From Clostridiales bacterium (GTDB lineage Bacteria; Bacillota; Clostridia; Lachnospirales; Lachnospiraceae): 52,245 nt of DNA. The translations under genes and the position numbers were made by a program. Of the stretch, positions 24,308 through 34,800 are shown one piece after another (position 1 is the stretch's first letter; every line of letters starts with the position of its first letter). The stretch is from NCBI GenBank assembly GCA_029007785.1, contig JAQXIM010000051.1, positions 1 through 52,245 of the forward strand, given 5' to 3'. A model generated the notes under the pieces. It did no database searches and was not told the origin of the DNA. It saw nothing but the letters and a program-made list of their open reading frames with translations.

Positions 24308-25870
24308 TTAATCTTCAAATTCGTATTTTTTGATCTCACGAACAACGTCGATGATGGTACCGTCACGAGATTCGATAACACCAACAACACGATCACCGAA
24401 TTTAACCGGATCGGGCTTGCCAACGATAGCATAAGCTTTGTCACGCAGCTCTTCGATGGTGCAGAAAGGCAGTTTTACGTCTTTCATGCATTCGATCAGA
24501 TCCTGACGACGAGGGTTGATTGCAATACCGTAATCAGTGATAACAACGTCAACGGTTTCACCAGGAGTGGTGATAGCAGTACACTCATCGCAGATCGCAG
24601 GAATACGTCCCTGCAGCAGAGGAGCAATAACGATAGTGCATTTTGCACCTGCAGCGGTATCAGGATGTCCACCCTGTGCACCGGTGATCATACCATCAGA
24701 TCCAACTACTACGTTACAGTTGAAGTTTACGTCAACTTCCAGAGAAGCCAGGATTACGAAATCCAGCTGGTTTACATATGCACCCTTGTTCATGGGGTTA
24801 GCATACTCGGAAGCAGTGATTTCGAAATGGTTGGGATTCTCTTTTACAGACTCAATGGCAGTCAGGTCGAAATCCTGAGTATCAACCAGTTTCTCGATCA
24901 GACCTTCCTTCAGCAGATTGCACATAGGTCCTGCGATTCCGCCCAGACCAAGTCCCATCTTAATGCCTCTTTCCTTCATGATCTTTCCAAGAGAGATCGT
25001 GGAAGCGATGGAAGCTCCGCCTACACCAGTCTGGTAGGAGAAACCATCTTTGAAGTAAGGGGTATTGATAACGAACTGAGTACAATAGTCAGCCATCATG
25101 ATCTTACGAACATCGGTGGTAGGCTTTGCAGCACCGGTAGCGATCTTAGCAGGATTACCAATCTCATCTACTTTTACTACATAGTCAACGTATACCTGAG
25201 AAATGCTGGCAGGCAGGTTCGGGTAAGGAACCAGAGTATCGGTGATAGCAACAACCTTATCTGCATACTGAGCATCAACATAAGCATAGGACAGAACACC
25301 GCAATCGGATTTTCCGCCAACAGCTCTCATGTTGCCGTAGCAGTCACAGGTAGGTGCACCGATGAAAGCGATATCAATATGTACATCGCCGGACTCGATT
25401 GCACGAACACGTCCACCGTGAGATCTCATGATAGCCAGGCCTTTCAGCTTACCGGTGGAGATAGCTTCACCGATCTGTCCACGAACACCGGAAGACTGGA
25501 TACCGGTAATGGTTCCATCTTCGATCATGGGAACGATGGGGTTATGAGCTTTACCCAGGGAACTTGCACAGATGGTGATATCCTTGATACCCATCTTGTG
25601 GATCTCTTCCATAACCATGTTAACTACGAGGTCACCCTCACGGAAATGATGGTGGAAGGAAATGGTCATACCATCTTTGATTTCGCACTTTTTCAGTACT
25701 TCAGCGATGGAATCTACCATTTTGCTTTCTTTCGGATCAACAACTCCGCGAACGGTGGGAGCTGCCTTTGTATATTTTTCATTATGACGGGCATAAGCAC
25801 CAGCGAAGGGTTTCATGCCAGTAGCTTTCAGGACTTCTTCCGGAATATCTCTTCCAACACTATTAATCAT
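24308..25870 (-). CDS. citF: Citrate lyase alpha subunit (citrate:acetyl-ACP transferase)
   Basis: 520 residues. It exchanges the acetyl group on CitD for citrate, giving citryl-ACP. CoA-transferase-family motifs are present (SFHHHFREGDLVVNMVMEE; VVGSDGMITGAQGGHPDTAAGA). The start at 25870 (MINSVGRDIPEEVL) has GAGGGGG upstream and lies one base after the citE stop. Codon use is more restricted (CGT, AAC, ATC, GGT) than in neighbours such as smc, as expected for high expression. It is the last gene of citDEF. Confidence 0.96.
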   Translation of the reverse strand: MINSVGRDIPEEVLKATGMKPFAGAYARHNEKYTKAAPTVRGVVDPKESKMVDSIAEVLKKCEIKDGMTISFHHHFREGDLVVNMVMEEIHKMGIKDITICASSLGKAHNPIVPMIEDGTITGIQSSGVRGQIGEAISTGKLKGLAIMRSHGGRVRAIESGDVHIDIAFIGAPTCDCYGNMRAVGGKSDCGVLSYAYVDAQYADKVVAITDTLVPYPNLPASISQVYVDYVVKVDEIGNPAKIATGAAKPTTDVRKIMMADYCTQFVINTPYFKDGFSYQTGVGGASIASTISLGKIMKERGIKMGLGLGGIAGPMCNLLKEGLIEKLVDTQDFDLTAIESVKENPNHFEITASEYANPMNKGAYVNQLDFVILASLEVDVNFNCNVVVGSDGMITGAQGGHPDTAAGAKCTIVIAPLLQGRIPAICDECTAITTPGETVDVVITDYGIAINPRRQDLIECMKDVKLPFCTIEELRDKAYAIVGKPDPVKFGDRVVGVIESRDGTIIDVVREIKKYEFED

Positions 25871-25871
25871 T

Positions 25872-26771
25872 TTATAAATCCCCCTCATATACGCCAGCGG
25901 CCTTGGCCATTTCGATGGTTCTCTTTGCACCAGGATAGAAAGCAATATCGATCATCTTTCCATCTACAGTGAATACGCCAATACCTTTAGCTTTCTTATC
26001 ATCAACTTCCTTAACAACCTTCTCAGCGAAAATGATTTCTTTCTGAGTAGGAGTAAAGATTTCATGGGTAACAGCAATCTGTCTGGGGTTAACAATAGAT
26101 TTACCATCAAAGCCCATCATCTTGATCATCTCAACTTCTTTACGGAATCCTTCCATATCATCCAGATTGGTGAATACGGTATCGAAGCACTGTTTTCCTG
26201 CAGCACGAGCAGCGATGATCATCATCTGTCTTGCACCAGCCAGCTCAACACCGGTACCGGTGATCTTGGTCTGCAGATCTTTGGTATAGTCACCGCCGGA
26301 CAGAGCACATCCGAACAGCAGAGGAGATGCAGTACAGATCTCGTAAGCATTCAGCACACCCTTGGTGGACTCCAGAGCAGCCATCAGAAGGATACTTCCC
26401 TTCTCAACGCCGAACTCTTCTTCTGCTTTTTCCATTTCAGCCTGTACAGCCAGAACGTCAGCAGCACTCTCAGTTTTGGAGATACGGATGGAATCGCAGC
26501 GTCCTGCTACGCAGACACGTACGTCTTCTTTCCAGTGAGCAGTCTCCAGACCATTGATACGAACAACTCTTTCTACTCCACGGTAGTCGATCTCTCTCAG
26601 TGCATGAAACAGGGAATATCTTGCAGCATCCTTCTGGTTCTCTGCTACAGCGTCTTCCAGATCAAGCATGATAGAGTCGGGTTTATAAATATAGGGATCT
26701 TTAATCAAGCTGGGTTTCTGAGCATTCAGAAACATCATACTTCTTCTTAATCTGTTTAAATTAGGATTCAT
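25872..26771 (-). CDS. citE: Citrate lyase beta subunit (citryl-ACP lyase)
   Basis: 299 residues. It cleaves citryl-ACP to oxaloacetate and acetyl-ACP. The HpcH/HpaI aldolase fold shows RRSMMFLNAQKPSLIK, SIMLDLEDAV, RINGLETAHWKED and GFDGKSIVNPRQI. The ATG at 26771 shares its A with the TAA of citD (TAATG), a tight translational coupling. The longer frame to 26792 lies inside citD. Confidence 0.96.
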   Translation of the reverse strand: MNPNLNRLRRSMMFLNAQKPSLIKDPYIYKPDSIMLDLEDAVAENQKDAARYSLFHALREIDYRGVERVVRINGLETAHWKEDVRVCVAGRCDSIRISKTESAADVLAVQAEMEKAEEEFGVEKGSILLMAALESTKGVLNAYEICTASPLLFGCALSGGDYTKDLQTKITGTGVELAGARQMMIIAARAAGKQCFDTVFTNLDDMEGFRKEVEMIKMMGFDGKSIVNPRQIAVTHEIFTPTQKEIIFAEKVVKEVDDKKAKGIGVFTVDGKMIDIAFYPGAKRTIEMAKAAGVYEGDL

Positions 26772-27088
26772 TATCGAATGGCACCTCCCCACGGTAATTT
26801 TTTACCAGCGCAGATTTCGTCTTCACTGTAACCGGATGCACGGAATACTGCACCTTCCACTCTTGCTTTCAGTGTACAGTCCAGGGCACCTTTATCAACT
26901 ACGGTAACCTTAACGTCCTTTACTTCCAGACGTTCCAGGGTTTCCAACACAGTAGCACGAATCTGCTTACCATACTGGTTGATTACGCTGCTTTCGATGG
27001 ACAATTCGATTCCAGTACCGGGTTCAACCGTAACCTGGGCATCACTGGACTCTAATGTTCCGGCCATCGCCGTACTCTTGACTTCCAT
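26771..27088 (-). CDS. citD: Citrate lyase gamma subunit (acyl carrier protein)
   Basis: 105 residues. It carries the 2'-(5''-phosphoribosyl)-3'-dephospho-CoA prosthetic group on a serine, here in AGTLESSDAQV near residue 14. GAGGAGG lies 7 bases upstream of the ATG. First gene of citDEF, with its own promoter about 150 bases upstream. Confidence 0.95.
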   Translation of the reverse strand: MEVKSTAMAGTLESSDAQVTVEPGTGIELSIESSVINQYGKQIRATVLETLERLEVKDVKVTVVDKGALDCTLKARVEGAVFRASGYSEDEICAGKKLPWGGAIR

Positions 27089-27234
27089 GAGATATCCTCC
27101 TCATTTTTAATTAGCATCTGCCGGTTTTATTGTACATGACTGCTCAAATACTCACCGGACATCTGCATTGATTTTTTTTGGAATTACAGGGCAAAAATGA
27201 CATAGTCCTGATATGTTAACCAATTATCGATTCA

Positions 27235-27263
27235 ATTATACTAATGTCAGCATGAAAATGCAA
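27235..27263 (-). promoter_or_regulatory. Promoter of citDEF
   Basis: Minus strand: TTGCAT (27258-27263), 17 bases, TATAAT (27235-27240). Just downstream, AATTGAATCGATAATTGG contains an ATCGAT-centred near-palindrome that could be an operator. The rest of the 343-base gap 27089-27431 is AT-rich leader with no other feature I can name. Confidence 0.72.
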
Positions 27264-27431
27264 TGAATTTTGCCGTTTTAAAAAATACATTTTCTTTATA
27301 AAATGATTCATACGCAAAAAGACACTTTCATTTTACAATTATTTCATCCTGCCGTTTTTTTCATCCCATTATGCTTAATCAAAGACTTTCCATGTTTATG
27401 ATGGAAACCGATGAATCTCTCATAAATCCAT

Positions 27432-28829
27432 CTATACTCCCAAACAGGAAATCTCATAGAGGAAATAGGTCAGAGCCAGAAGATCCGCACATCCTCCGGG
27501 ACTGACATTGAGACGAATAAATTCTTCATCCAGTTCCCGTACCTGACTCTCCCGGACACCTTCCGGTGCAGACAACATCTTCCTGATTTTTTCCTGAAGC
27601 TCCCGATGAACCTCCACAGAAGATCTGGCAATCATATTCGTATCGGTTACATGGGCAATCAGATTCAGAAGAGCCAACGAGCCTGCCTGATTATAATCAA
27701 TTCCCTGATCCAGAGCCTGGGAAATAATGGGCCAGGAATAACGTCCCACGGAAGGGAATCCCAACGCTGCTTCCTGACGAATTCCTCCAATGCCATACTG
27801 ACAGAACTGCTTCTCTCCTGCCGTCTTCTCTTCTTTTGCCTGGACATAGGTAAAATCATATTTCCATGCAGGTGCGGCAATCAAACCGGCTTTTGAAATA
27901 ATACCGGATAATGTAACACGTTCTTTCCCGCGGCGCCCCATGCAGTAACCGGCAGCCGCTGCAAGAATTCCCATGGAAAAAATCATTCCTTTATGGGTAT
28001 TGACACCTCCGGTGGCTTCGAACATGGCCTCCTCTGCCTCCACACCGATAGGACGAATGCAGCGAAGAATATTTTCTGCCGCCTCTTCATAGAGTTCCTT
28101 TCCGGTTTCTGCAAAGCGAATGAAGAAGGGCTCCAGCACCTCCGCACTTTTTTCAAAAAGAGCCACATCCATGTCTTTATGAGCTCCGTTATTATTTCGA
28201 TCCACCAGCCCCGGCTTGGGAGTGGTATACACCTCCAGCAGCATGGCCTGATAACAAAGTCTGCCTATCAGCCGGGAACTGACACTCTTTCTTCTCAGAG
28301 AAGTCAACAGCAATTCCACCGTTTTCAGCTGCAGCTCTTCCACTGAGTGGGTACGGTTTCGGGCACAGTCGGCGGCCTCTTTTCCGCAAATCAGACAGGT
28401 TCTGGGAGAATAACCAAGTTCGGTTCGTGAAACCTTGCTTCCATCCATCCGGAGAACATCAATATCATAAAGCCGTCCTGCCGGATCCTTTTCTTCCAGT
28501 TCCAGGAGACATCGTTTCACAGCATCCGGTTCGCCGTCGACTGCAAAATATGCTTCCCAGCCGTAGGAACAAAAATCTGTTTTCTTATCCCGGATAGAAA
28601 ATCCCTGACGCCAAAGGCGGCTGCAAATCTCATCTGCGGTCTGCAAAAATACTTCCTCCATCAAAGGAAATACCTTTACGGGACCAGCTATATTCATCGT
28701 AAAACAAACCAGAGTCCCCGTATTCTTCTCCCGAAACTCCTGCTGTTTTGCTGCCCGACGCTCTCTGCCCGCCAGCATTTCCGGAAGTTCCACCCGGTGT
28801 CCTACCACCGTCCAAATATTTGAAAACAC
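27432..28829 (-). CDS. citXG: CitX-CitG fusion: citrate lyase prosthetic group transferase and synthase
   Basis: 465 residues. Residues 1-~175 are CitX, which attaches the phosphoribosyl-dephospho-CoA group to CitD (GRLYDIDVLRMDG, SPRTCLICGKEAADCARNR). Residues ~180-465 are CitG, which makes the triphosphoribosyl-dephospho-CoA precursor (TTPKPGLVDRNNNGAHKDMD, GVNTHKGMIFSMGILAAAAG). Such fusions are known in some bacteria. The start is a GTG at 28829, nine bases after AGGAGG. It lies 27 bases after the aldo/keto reductase and upstream of citDEF. citC, the acetylating ligase, is not in the window. Confidence 0.92.
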   Translation of the reverse strand: MFSNIWTVVGHRVELPEMLAGRERRAAKQQEFREKNTGTLVCFTMNIAGPVKVFPLMEEVFLQTADEICSRLWRQGFSIRDKKTDFCSYGWEAYFAVDGEPDAVKRCLLELEEKDPAGRLYDIDVLRMDGSKVSRTELGYSPRTCLICGKEAADCARNRTHSVEELQLKTVELLLTSLRRKSVSSRLIGRLCYQAMLLEVYTTPKPGLVDRNNNGAHKDMDVALFEKSAEVLEPFFIRFAETGKELYEEAAENILRCIRPIGVEAEEAMFEATGGVNTHKGMIFSMGILAAAAGYCMGRRGKERVTLSGIISKAGLIAAPAWKYDFTYVQAKEEKTAGEKQFCQYGIGGIRQEAALGFPSVGRYSWPIISQALDQGIDYNQAGSLALLNLIAHVTDTNMIARSSVEVHRELQEKIRKMLSAPEGVRESQVRELDEEFIRLNVSPGGCADLLALTYFLYEISCLGV

Positions 28830-28856
28830 AAATCATTTCCTCCTGATTTTATTCCA

Positions 28857-29987
28857 TTATTCAAAGGTTTCCCCAACCTTCTTCAGCCACCTGGCAACAG
28901 GAATGTGCTGGGGACAAGCCGCCTCACATTGGAGACATTCGATACAATCCGATGCTTTTCCATACCCCTGAGCCACCAGATTGGTATAATATTCCTTCTG
29001 AGAAGACCAGCTGGGATTTGTATCCTGCTGTTCCACATTGTACAGCGAGAAATAGTTGGGGATCAGAATGTTCTGAGGACAGCTGCCTCCTTCCACACAG
29101 TAGCGGCAGCCTGTACAGGGAATGGCAATGGTATCATTGATCATATCCCTGGCCTGAACAATCACTTTCTGTTCTTCTTCCGTGAGGGGAACAAAGTTTT
29201 CCATGGTGGAACAGTTGTCTGCCAGCTGGTCTTCATCTCCCATTCCGGAAAGAACCATCATGACACCATCCAGACTGGCTGCAAAACGAATGGCCCAGGA
29301 CGGAACACTCCACTCTGAATGAGCCTGACGGAATAAATCCTGTGCTTTTTCCGGTACATTGTTGGCCAGAGTTCCTCCCTTAACCGGCTCCATTACAATC
29401 ACCGGTTTGCCGTATTTTCTTGCCACCTCATAACATTTTCTGCTCTGAATTCCTTCATTTTCCCAATCCAGATAGTTGATCTGAAGCTGAACAAATTCCA
29501 GATCCGGATTTTCCCGGAGAATCTGTTCCAGAAGCTCCGCTGTATCATGAAAACTGAATCCCAGCTTACGAATGAACCCTTCCTTTTTCTTTTCTCTCAG
29601 GAAATTAATGGTATCAAACCTTTTTGCCTTTTCGCAGGCTCTGCTGTTCAGATTATGAAGCAGATAGTAATCAAAATATTCCAGTCCCGTTTTCCGGAGC
29701 TGTTCGTCAAAAATCCGAACCTGATCTTCCTGTTCCTTCAGATTAACCATGGGCATCTTGTCTGCCACCGTATAGGAATCCCGGGGATGCCGCTCTACCA
29801 CGCATCGACGAAGAACATTTTCACTCTCATATTCATGATACATATAACCCGTATCAAAATATGTAAATCCACGGCGAATAAACTCATCTGCCAACGCAGA
29901 GGCTCTTTCTATATCCACAGAATCCTTATGGTTCGGATCCAATAAAGGAAGTCTCATCCATCCATATCCCAGTCTTTTCTGTTCCAT
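28857..29987 (-). CDS. Aldo/keto reductase with C-terminal Fe-S domain
   Basis: 376 residues from the ATG at 29987 (AAAGGAG upstream). A TIM-barrel aldo/keto reductase (RGFTYFDTGYMYHEYESE, KLGFSFHDTAE, VMEPVKGGTLA) is followed by a ferredoxin-like end with two cysteine clusters, PCTGCRYCVEGGSCP and CIECLQCEAACPQHIP, indicating 4Fe-4S centres. Members of this 'putative oxidoreductase of the aldo/keto family' have no firm substrate. It probably heads an operon with citXG. Confidence 0.88.
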   Translation of the reverse strand: MEQKRLGYGWMRLPLLDPNHKDSVDIERASALADEFIRRGFTYFDTGYMYHEYESENVLRRCVVERHPRDSYTVADKMPMVNLKEQEDQVRIFDEQLRKTGLEYFDYYLLHNLNSRACEKAKRFDTINFLREKKKEGFIRKLGFSFHDTAELLEQILRENPDLEFVQLQINYLDWENEGIQSRKCYEVARKYGKPVIVMEPVKGGTLANNVPEKAQDLFRQAHSEWSVPSWAIRFAASLDGVMMVLSGMGDEDQLADNCSTMENFVPLTEEEQKVIVQARDMINDTIAIPCTGCRYCVEGGSCPQNILIPNYFSLYNVEQQDTNPSWSSQKEYYTNLVAQGYGKASDCIECLQCEAACPQHIPVARWLKKVGETFE

Positions 29988-30108
29988 AGCTTCTCCTTTC
30001 ACCCCAATGCCATTCCGTTCCGCTTACCATTTCCGGCAAGGATTGGAAATCGATATGAACAAAATGTGTATCGTGTTCCTCTGTCCGGGAAAGCACTTTT
30101 ATATTCCC

Positions 30109-30137
30109 AGTATATTACAAAGTCACAGTCCAGTCAA
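30109..30137 (-). promoter_or_regulatory. Promoter of the aldo/keto reductase-citXG operon
   Basis: Minus strand: TTGACT (30132-30137), 17 bases, TATACT (30109-30114), about 120 bases before the start. Confidence 0.68.
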
Positions 30138-30185
30138 TTCCAGGACTTTCCTGTCTTCGACACCATGGGTTCCCGCTGTCTGAAC

Positions 30186-30225
30186 AAAAAGAGACCCCGT
30201 ACCAATTCTCATCCGTACGGGGTCT
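30186..30225 (-). terminator. Terminator of gltBD
   Basis: Minus strand: AGACCCCGTAC pairs with GTACGGGGTCT and is followed by CTTTTT. It lies about 100 bases after the gltD stop; with the promoter above it fills the 339-base gap 29988-30326. Confidence 0.85.
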
Positions 30226-30326
30226 GCTTTCGGCATCGTTTTTATGAAACGATCCTTTGTATGACTTATTTTGAAAGATTTACCATATTTATAACGGAAA
30301 ACTTTGTCCATTCATGATTCCTGCCA

Positions 30327-31817
30327 TTAATCCGGCAGATTACTATATCCCATCAGAAAAGTATCCACAGCCTTTGCTGTCTCTCTTCCTTCCCGGATCG
30401 CCCAAACGACCAGAGAAGCACCTCTGCGGCAGTCACCGGCGGCAAATACCTTGGGATTAGAAGTAGCATGATTCTTTTCGGAGGTGGTGGGAAGATTTCC
30501 ATTTCCATCCAGAGGAAGCTCGAAGGCATCTGCTGTACTCTTCTCAACCCCCTGGAATCCGGAGGCGATCAGTGCCAGCTCACAGGGAATTTCAAATTCA
30601 CTGCCGGCAATCTCAACCATTTTAACACGTCCTGTCTTGGCATCCTTTTTCTTTTTCAGCTTAATGCCTTTTACTCCTACCAGTTTTCCTTCTTCATTCT
30701 TCAGGAACTCTTTTACTTTGGTCTCATACATCCGGGGATCTTTGCCAAATACAGCTGCTGCTTCTTCCTGGCCGTAATCGGTCTTCAGCACTCTGGCTCT
30801 CTGAGGCCAGGGATTATCTGCCGGACGCTCCAGAGGAAGGCAAGCCTGTCTGGTAAACTGAACCACGCTCTTGCAGCCCTGACGAACTGCCGTTCCAATA
30901 CAGTCATTGGCTGTATCACCGCCGCCAATGACCAGTACATTCTTTCCTGCCGCATTGAGAACGGGAGGAATCTCGGTACCATCCAGCACGCTGCGAATAC
31001 TGCTTCTCAGATAAGGAAGAGCAAATTCTACCCCCTCCGCATCACGGCCGGCAAAATTCAGATCTCTGGGATCGGTGGCACCGCAGGCCAGAATTACCGC
31101 ATCATACTGTCTCAGCAAATCCTGAGCGGAAATATCTTTTCCGACTTCGGTATTTAAAACAAATTTGATGCCGCTGGCTTCCATCAGATGGATTCGACGC
31201 ATTACAATATTTTTTCCCAGTTTCATGGTGGGAATTCCATACATCAGCAGACCGCCGGGACGGTCATCTCTCTCATAAATCGTAACGTGATGTCCGCGGC
31301 TGTTCAGCTGATCGGCCGCGGCCAATCCTGCAGGACCGGAACCGATGATGGCAATTCTTTTATCGGTTCGTACGGAAGGAACCTGCGGCTGAATCCAGCC
31401 CTGCTCAAAACTGTATTCCACAATGGCTCTTTCATTGTCACGATTCGTGACTGCCGTATCGTGAAGGAGACCGGTGCATGCTGCTTCACAAAATGCCGGA
31501 CATACACGGGAAGTAAACTCCGGGAAATTATTTGTCTTATGGAGACGATGCCATGCCTGCTGATAATTGCCCCGATACAGGAAATCATTCCATTCCGGAA
31601 CCAGATTGTTCAGAGGACAGCCGGAAACCATTCCATCAATATAACATCCTGCCTGGCAAAAGGGAACTCCACAATCTTTGCAGCGAGCAGCCTGTTCTTT
31701 TCTTTCTTTTTCAGAAAGGGGAGTATAAAACTCCTGATAGTTTTTCACTCTTTCTGCCGGGTCTAAGGCACGGTTTCCCTTTCTTTCATATTCTATAAAT
31801 CCAGTTGGTTTTCCCAT
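30327..31817 (-). CDS. gltD: Glutamate synthase (NADPH) small subunit
   Basis: 496 residues. It passes electrons from NAD(P)H to the large subunit. The N-terminal Fe-S cysteines are in CKDCGVPFCQAGCYIDG, the FAD site is IGSGPAGLAAADQL, and the NAD(P)H site is VIGGGDTANDCIG. The C-terminal FAD motif lies in VFAAGDCRRGASLVVWAI. It starts two bases after the gltB stop. The length fits the bacterial GltD family. Confidence 0.96.
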   Translation of the reverse strand: MGKPTGFIEYERKGNRALDPAERVKNYQEFYTPLSEKERKEQAARCKDCGVPFCQAGCYIDGMVSGCPLNNLVPEWNDFLYRGNYQQAWHRLHKTNNFPEFTSRVCPAFCEAACTGLLHDTAVTNRDNERAIVEYSFEQGWIQPQVPSVRTDKRIAIIGSGPAGLAAADQLNSRGHHVTIYERDDRPGGLLMYGIPTMKLGKNIVMRRIHLMEASGIKFVLNTEVGKDISAQDLLRQYDAVILACGATDPRDLNFAGRDAEGVEFALPYLRSSIRSVLDGTEIPPVLNAAGKNVLVIGGGDTANDCIGTAVRQGCKSVVQFTRQACLPLERPADNPWPQRARVLKTDYGQEEAAAVFGKDPRMYETKVKEFLKNEEGKLVGVKGIKLKKKKDAKTGRVKMVEIAGSEFEIPCELALIASGFQGVEKSTADAFELPLDGNGNLPTTSEKNHATSNPKVFAAGDCRRGASLVVWAIREGRETAKAVDTFLMGYSNLPD

Positions 31818-31819
31818 GA

Positions 31820-34800
31820 TTAAACCCCCATTTTCTTTCTTCGATCATAAAATGCCTGATTTTTGGCAATTTCCGGTTCCACACCGTTTACCACATATCC
31901 GTGGGCCAGTTCCATCATTTCCTTATATTCTCTGGGAATAATCTTACGGAATCTGGGAACGTATGCAGAGAAATCTGCCAGGATTTTCTTACCTTTTTCC
32001 GATCCGGTGGCTTCTACATGCTCCGTGATCAGTTCTCTCAGACATTGAATGTCTTCACCATCGGTTACCATTTCCAGATATACCAGTTCTTTGTTCAGAT
32101 TCAGGTACAGTTTGCTCTCCATATCCAGTACATAGGCTACGCCGCCGCTCATACCAGCTGCAAAGTTCTTTCCGGTAGGTCCAAGAATTACTGCCACACC
32201 GCCTGTCATATATTCACAGCCATGGTTTCCGACGCCTTCTACGACTGCCGTAGCACCAGAGTTGCGCACGCAGAATCTCTCACCGGCAATACCATTGATA
32301 AAGATCTTTCCGCCGGTAGCACCATAAAGGGCAACGTTGCCGATGATTACATTATCTTCTGCCACCAGCTGGGAGTTTTCAGACGGATAAACAATAATCT
32401 TACCGCCGGACAAACCTTTTCCGATATGGTCATTACTGTCACCTTCCAGTTTCAGCGTAATGCCCTTCGGAAGGAATGCTCCAAAGCTCTGTCCGCCATG
32501 ACCCTTTGCATGAATAATCATGGTATCATCCGGCAAAGTATTTCCATATTTCTTGGTTACTTCCGAACCCAGCATGGTACCAAAGGTTCGATCGGTATTT
32601 ACCACATCCACCGTAATCTCTTTCTTCTTGCCGGTCTGAAGACTCTCAGCCATGGCAGGAATCAGAACACGGGAATCCAGTGTTTTTTCCAGTTCAAAGT
32701 TGAAACTGTTGCCTTCTTTAAAATGAAGTTCATCTTCCGGAATTCCGTCAATGCAAAGCGGTCCCAGCTGCAGAGTATTTACCCGGGGATTTTCCTTACC
32801 GATACCCTTCTTCGTTTTCAGGAACTCGGAATGTCCGCAAAGCTCATCAATGGAATGAACTCCCAGTTTCGCCATATGTTCTCTCAGATCCTGAGCAATG
32901 AAACGCATGAAGTTTTCCACATACTCCGGTTTCCCAATGAAGTTCTTACGCAGTTCCGGATTCTGTGTAGTAATTCCCATGGGGCAGGTATCCAGATTAC
33001 ACAGACGCATCATGGTGCATCCCAGAGTAACCAGGGGAGCGGTAGCAAAACCAAAACCTTCTGCACCCAGCATGCAAGCCACAGCCACATCACGGCCCGT
33101 CATCAGTTTTCCATCCGTTTCCAGACGAACTTTATTTCTCAGACCGTTCTGAATCAGTGTCTGATGAGCTTCGGAAAGGCCAACCTCCCAGGGAAGTCCT
33201 GCATTATAGATGGAACTTCGGGGTGCGGCACCGGTTGCACCGGTGGAACCGGCAACAACAATAATCTCAGCACCGGCTTTCGCAACACCGGCTGCAACCG
33301 TTCCTACGCCGGCTTCTGCAACCAGTTTTACAGAAATATCCGCATCACGATTTGCATTTTTCAGATCATAAATCAACTGAGCCAAATCCTCAATGGAGTA
33401 AATATCGTGATGAGGAGGCGGGGAAATCAAACCTACACCGGGAGTGGAATTTCTCGTAGCTGCTACCCAGGGATATACCTTTGCTCCGGGAAGGTGACCG
33501 CCCTCACCGGGTTTTGCACCCTGGGCAACCTTAATCTGAAGTTCCTGTGCATCCACCAGATAATGGCTGGTTACACCAAAACGTCCGGATGCAACCTGTT
33601 TGATGGAACAGCCACGATAAACTCCCTTCTCATTATAGCTGCTTCTCTCTTCCGGCTGACCGCCTTCACCTGTATTGGAACGGCCGCCCAAATGATTCAT
33701 AGCCACAGCCAATGCTTCATGAGTCTCGGGAGAAAGGGAGCCATAAGACATGGCACCGGTGTGGAAACGCTTTACAATCTCATCCACACTTTCTACTTCT
33801 TCCAGCGGAATGCCTTTCTCCGGATATACAATGCCAATCAGACTTCTCAGATTGACTTCTCTCTCTTCGCCAATAACAGATTCTTCGTATTTTTTGAAGA
33901 GTTCATAATCTCCCTTCCAGCAAGCCTGCTGCAGAAGATGAATGGTAACCGGATTGTACAGATGATCTTCCGTTCCGGAACGCATCTTATGTCCTCCGGT
34001 ACTCTCCAGGGTCAGATCTACATCGAGACCCAGGGGATCGAAGGCCTTGGTATGAAGCTCATCCATCTGCATATCCATATCTTTCAGACTGATACCGCCG
34101 ATTCTGCTGACAGTACCGGTGAAGTACTCATCTGCTACTTCCCGATCAATTCCCACTGCCTCAAATACTTTGGCACCTTCATAAGACTGGAGAGTGGAAA
34201 TACCCATCTTGGAAGCAATTTTAACAATACCATTCAGAACAGCCTGATTGTAATCCTTAACAGCCGTATAATAGTCCTTATCCAGGATATCCTTACGTAC
34301 CAGCTGATAAATAGTCTCATGGGCCAGATAAGGATAAATAGCAACAGCACCATAACCCATCAGCGTAGCAAAATGGTGAACTTCTCTGGGTTCTCCGGAT
34401 TCCAGAATAATGGACATATTGCTTCCCTTCTGGGTTTTGATCAGATGCTGACGAACAGCAGAAACTGCCAGCAGAGAAGGAATCGCAACATGGTTTTCAT
34501 CCACACCAATATCAGAAAGAATCACAATATTCGTTCCATTATGATAGCAATAATCCACTTCGGAACAAAGATTATGAAGAGCCTGCTTTAACTTGGTTCC
34601 TTTATAATGAAGAATGGAAACAGTTTCAACACGGATTCCCGGTGCCTCCATAGCACGAATCTTCATCATATCCGTTGCTGTCAGAATAGGACTATCAATA
34701 CACAATACATTACAGTTATCCGCTTTTTCTACCAGCAGATTGCCGGTACTTCCCAGATATACCCGGGTGGAAGTTACAATCTGTTCCCGGATCGCATCCA

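Noticed and set aside
31901-34591. Very long plus-strand open frame (896 codons) opposite gltB
   Set aside because: It is a shadow of gltB in the opposite strand; the translation is low-information Ser/Asn/His/Gln/Ile-rich and matches no family.
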